Shown here: piece after piece, positions 62,671 to 64,000 of the stretch
Position numbering within the stretch: the first letter of the stretch is position 1
Layout: each line of letters begins with the position of its first letter
The notes under the pieces: generated by a model
What the model was told of the DNA's origin: nothing
The model's input: only the letters and a program-made list of their open reading frames with translations
Databases searched by the model: none
DNA from: Candidatus Poribacteria bacterium
Lineage (GTDB): Bacteria; Poribacteria; WGA-4E; B28-G17
NCBI GenBank assembly: GCA_021162805.1
Contig: JAGGXZ010000224.1
Coordinates: 1-64,000 of the forward strand
Direction: 5' to 3'
Length of the DNA stretch: 64,000 nt
Translations under genes and position numbers: made by a program

Positions 62671-62920
62671 GCCCCCCTCTCCAGCCCTTATGAATACTGG
62701 GCTGAAAGGGCCGTTTCCGCTAACCTCCTCCAGAGCAACCGGAAAACCCCCTTTTTTGAGGAGGGAATATTCGATTGTCAAAGAGCGAAAACCCAGATGC
62801 CGTAAGAGCTCATGCCCGTTTTCGACCCTTCCGCTAACCTACCCCCCTTTTTCGGGGGTTTCGGAGGTTAGCGGAGGATCTGCCGACAGGGTTAAAGGCG
62901 GAGGCATCATTACCTCCGCC
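62671..62920 (-). promoter_or_regulatory. CRISPR leader region with two hairpins
   Basis: A 250-base noncoding stretch between the last good repeat and a degenerate one. It holds an inverted repeat with arms TCCGCTAACCT (62830-62840) and AGGTTAGCGGA (62865-62875) around C and G runs, and an 8-bp hairpin GGCGGAGG / CCTCCGCC (62897-62920). Read leftward, that hairpin is followed by TTTAA and could attenuate transcription from the promoter to its right. No cas2-like frame is present. Confidence 0.55.
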
Positions 62921-62956
62921 GTCGCAATCCCTATGAAGCGGATCTTGGTTTGTCGA
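62921..62956 (-). repeat. Degenerate CRISPR repeat next to the promoter
   Basis: A 36-base version of the repeat: one C lost from the C4 run, GGGTC changed to GGATC, and TCGA instead of TCAC at the end. It is 250 bases from the main array and lies at the predicted transcription start. Confidence 0.85.
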
Positions 62957-62962
62957 TATTCG

Positions 62963-62991
62963 ATTATAATCGATCTTTAATATGTTGTCAA
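62963..62991 (-). promoter_or_regulatory. Perfect consensus promoter reading into the CRISPR array
   Basis: On the - strand TTGACA (62991-62986), exactly 17 bp, TATAAT (62968-62963). Transcription would start near 62956, in the degenerate repeat, and run leftward through the leader into the array. Confidence 0.8.
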
Positions 62992-63032
62992 GTAGGGGCG
63001 AGGCATCGTGGGAAAAATGCCTCGCCCCTACT
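62991..63032. repeat. Dispersed palindromic repeat (copy 2)
   Basis: Perfect 16-bp arms AGTAGGGGCGAGGCAT and complement around a 10-base loop; same family as 2764-2798. It sits between the cas1 stop and the array promoter, abutting the -35 box, and could also end cas1 transcripts. Confidence 0.85.
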
Positions 63033-63090
63033 TCCCCTCAGGGGAAGAGCCCTCTTAATAGGAGAAGGTGATTCGGCGGAGGATAAAGCC

Positions 63091-63113
63091 CCCCTCCCCG
63101 TTTCGGGGAGGGG
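63091..63113. repeat. GC-rich palindrome after cas1
   Basis: CCCCTCCCCG, a TTT loop, CGGGGAGGGG: a perfect 10-bp stem, 28 bases after the cas1 stop codon in the direction of cas1 transcription. REP-like, or part of a terminator. Confidence 0.6.
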
Positions 63114-63140
63114 ATGGGGGGAGAGGTTAAGAATATAAGC

Positions 63141-64000
63141 TCAAAGCTGAATCGTGAAGGGTCTGTAGGTGTCGTTATCCATTATCGCCCGTTCCAGCTC
63201 CAGAACCTGGTCGTCGAAGAGCTTTCTGAAGCTCATCTTCCTCCCCTTCACCGATATCCCCTCTTCGATATATTCCTCATATCGGTCGAAAAATCGTCTC
63301 AGGCCATCCTCTGTCAGATAGATCCCCCCATCGGAGTGTCTCCGGAAGTCCTCCTCCTTGAATATCCTCAGGTTGATCGTTCTCAACACGAATCTATCCA
63401 CCACCGGCTGACGGAACTCCTCGACGAGGTCCAGGGCGAGCGACTTTCGTCCATATCTGACGGAATGGAGGAATCCGAAGAGGGGGTCGAATGAATGCGC
63501 CTCCAGCAGCGAGGCGATCTCGTTGGTCAGCATCGTATATCCCAGGCTCAACAGGCTGTTTATGGGATCTGGGGCAGGACGGCGCTGTCGGGTTTCAAAG
63601 CCCATCTCGGCCCTGAGCATCCTGCCGAACCCGCCGAAATAAGCCCCGCTGGCCTTCCCCTCTATACCCATCAAACTCCCTATAGCCGATCGTGCCTCTC
63701 CCCTCTCATCGATCTCCTCGATCTGTCTCAACGCCCTGCCAACCTCATCCATCGCCTGGGATAGATCGAGCTCCGGATGGTTTCTGGCATATCGTTGCAG
63801 AAGCTGTCTCTGGTTGAAGATTTTAGCCTTCAGGATCGCCTTTGCGGTTCTGATCCTGAAAGCCGGATCGCGCCATCTGTCATGCTGGGCCATCCTCAGA
63901 AAGACGTTCTTCGAGCTGAGAGAGCTGAGCATCCCGCGCAGCCTTCCCCTCATGGAGAGGAAGGCCACGTCGACGCCGGTCTCCATCAAGGCGGCCACCG
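63141..64000 (-). CDS. cas1: CRISPR integrase Cas1, N-terminus cut by the window edge
   Basis: Catalyses spacer insertion as a complex with Cas2. The visible part begins in the N-terminal beta domain (GVDVAFLSMRGRLRG). The helical catalytic domain follows, with the metal ligand Glu in LMGIEGKASGAYFGGF, the His in GFLHSVRYGRKSLALD, and the acidic cluster in LDLVEEFRQPVVDRFV. About 45-60 residues of a standard Cas1 are missing, and any fused domain (Cas4 or reverse transcriptase) would lie outside the window. The frame is open to the edge, so the GTG at 63998 is not taken as the start. No cas2 lies between it and the array. It reads leftward, toward the array. Confidence 0.93.
   Translation of the reverse strand, partial: VAALMETGVDVAFLSMRGRLRGMLSSLSSKNVFLRMAQHDRWRDPAFRIRTAKAILKAKIFNQRQLLQRYARNHPELDLSQAMDEVGRALRQIEEIDERGEARSAIGSLMGIEGKASGAYFGGFGRMLRAEMGFETRQRRPAPDPINSLLSLGYTMLTNEIASLLEAHSFDPLFGFLHSVRYGRKSLALDLVEEFRQPVVDRFVLRTINLRIFKEEDFRRHSDGGIYLTEDGLRRFFDRYEEYIEEGISVKGRKMSFRKLFDDQVLELERAIMDNDTYRPFTIQL

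Noticed and set aside
62671-63140. Possible cas2 between cas1 and the array
   Set aside because: No frame of about 90 codons with a Cas2-like N-terminus on either strand; the sequence is mostly inverted repeats.

Overview
The window looks like a chromosomal segment of an uncultured, diderm (Gram-negative type) bacterium. The evidence is a LolB-like lipoprotein gene beside ispE, outer-membrane beta-barrel proteins, a PorV-like protein next to a secreted protein with a type IX-like C-terminal domain, and lipoprotein signal peptides. Arginine is written mostly AGG/AGA and isoleucine often ATA, a habit common in thermophiles. The gene set (FAD-oxidoreductase/HEAT proteins, D-aminoacylase, GH127, DUF4380, dockerin/PKD lipoprotein) recalls Candidatus Poribacteria and similar uncultured phyla. 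That placement is inference and no rRNA is present to test it.

Layout. Positions 1-2.7 kb: a dockerin/PKD surface lipoprotein whose AT-rich 3' part is broken by two homopolymer frameshifts. 2.7-11.4 kb: catabolic and redox genes (histidine phosphatase, D-aminoacylase, two FAD oxidoreductases, a 57-residue SufB/D tail, DUF4380, GH127). 11.4-13.7 kb: a cytochrome b plus multihaem cytochrome c operon. 13.8-18.8 kb: a soluble histidine kinase and the pstSCAB-phoU phosphate operon behind a likely Pho-type promoter. 18.9-27.2 kb: phospholipid synthesis, an outer-membrane protein, a Gld-type ABC exporter with DUF4340 and signal peptidase I, and a DapA-like aldolase. 27.3-34 kb: lolB-like, ispE, tRNA-Gln, rplY, amidase, GerMN, pth, DUF951 and a ClpX-like ATPase. 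34.2-44.3 kb: one long leftward operon joining an opine-dehydrogenase-like enzyme, a cobalamin protein, a methyltransferase and an ATP-grasp ligase to a complete Opp/Dpp-type transporter. 44.5-53.3 kb: a CBM9 protein, the tmk-holB-ricT-metG-tatD housekeeping block, PorV-like and sorting-domain proteins and an AtpZ-like protein. 53.4-56.6 kb: hypE, hypD, a CapA-like phosphoesterase and tRNA-Leu.

The last 7.3 kb is a CRISPR locus: 79 repeats of 37 bp with 78 spacers, a separated degenerate repeat under a consensus promoter, and the 3' part of cas1 cut by the window edge. It holds the two strongest observations. (1) The spacers read as mRNA-sense on the + strand, many across ribosome-binding sites and start codons, so crRNAs made from the - strand would be antisense to transcripts. 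(2) Four old repeats carry an identical 49-bp palindromic insert flanked by a 6-bp duplication. Dispersed mobile repeats are common elsewhere too: three elements share about 24-bp terminal inverted repeats, one with a perfect 8-bp target duplication, yet have different interiors.
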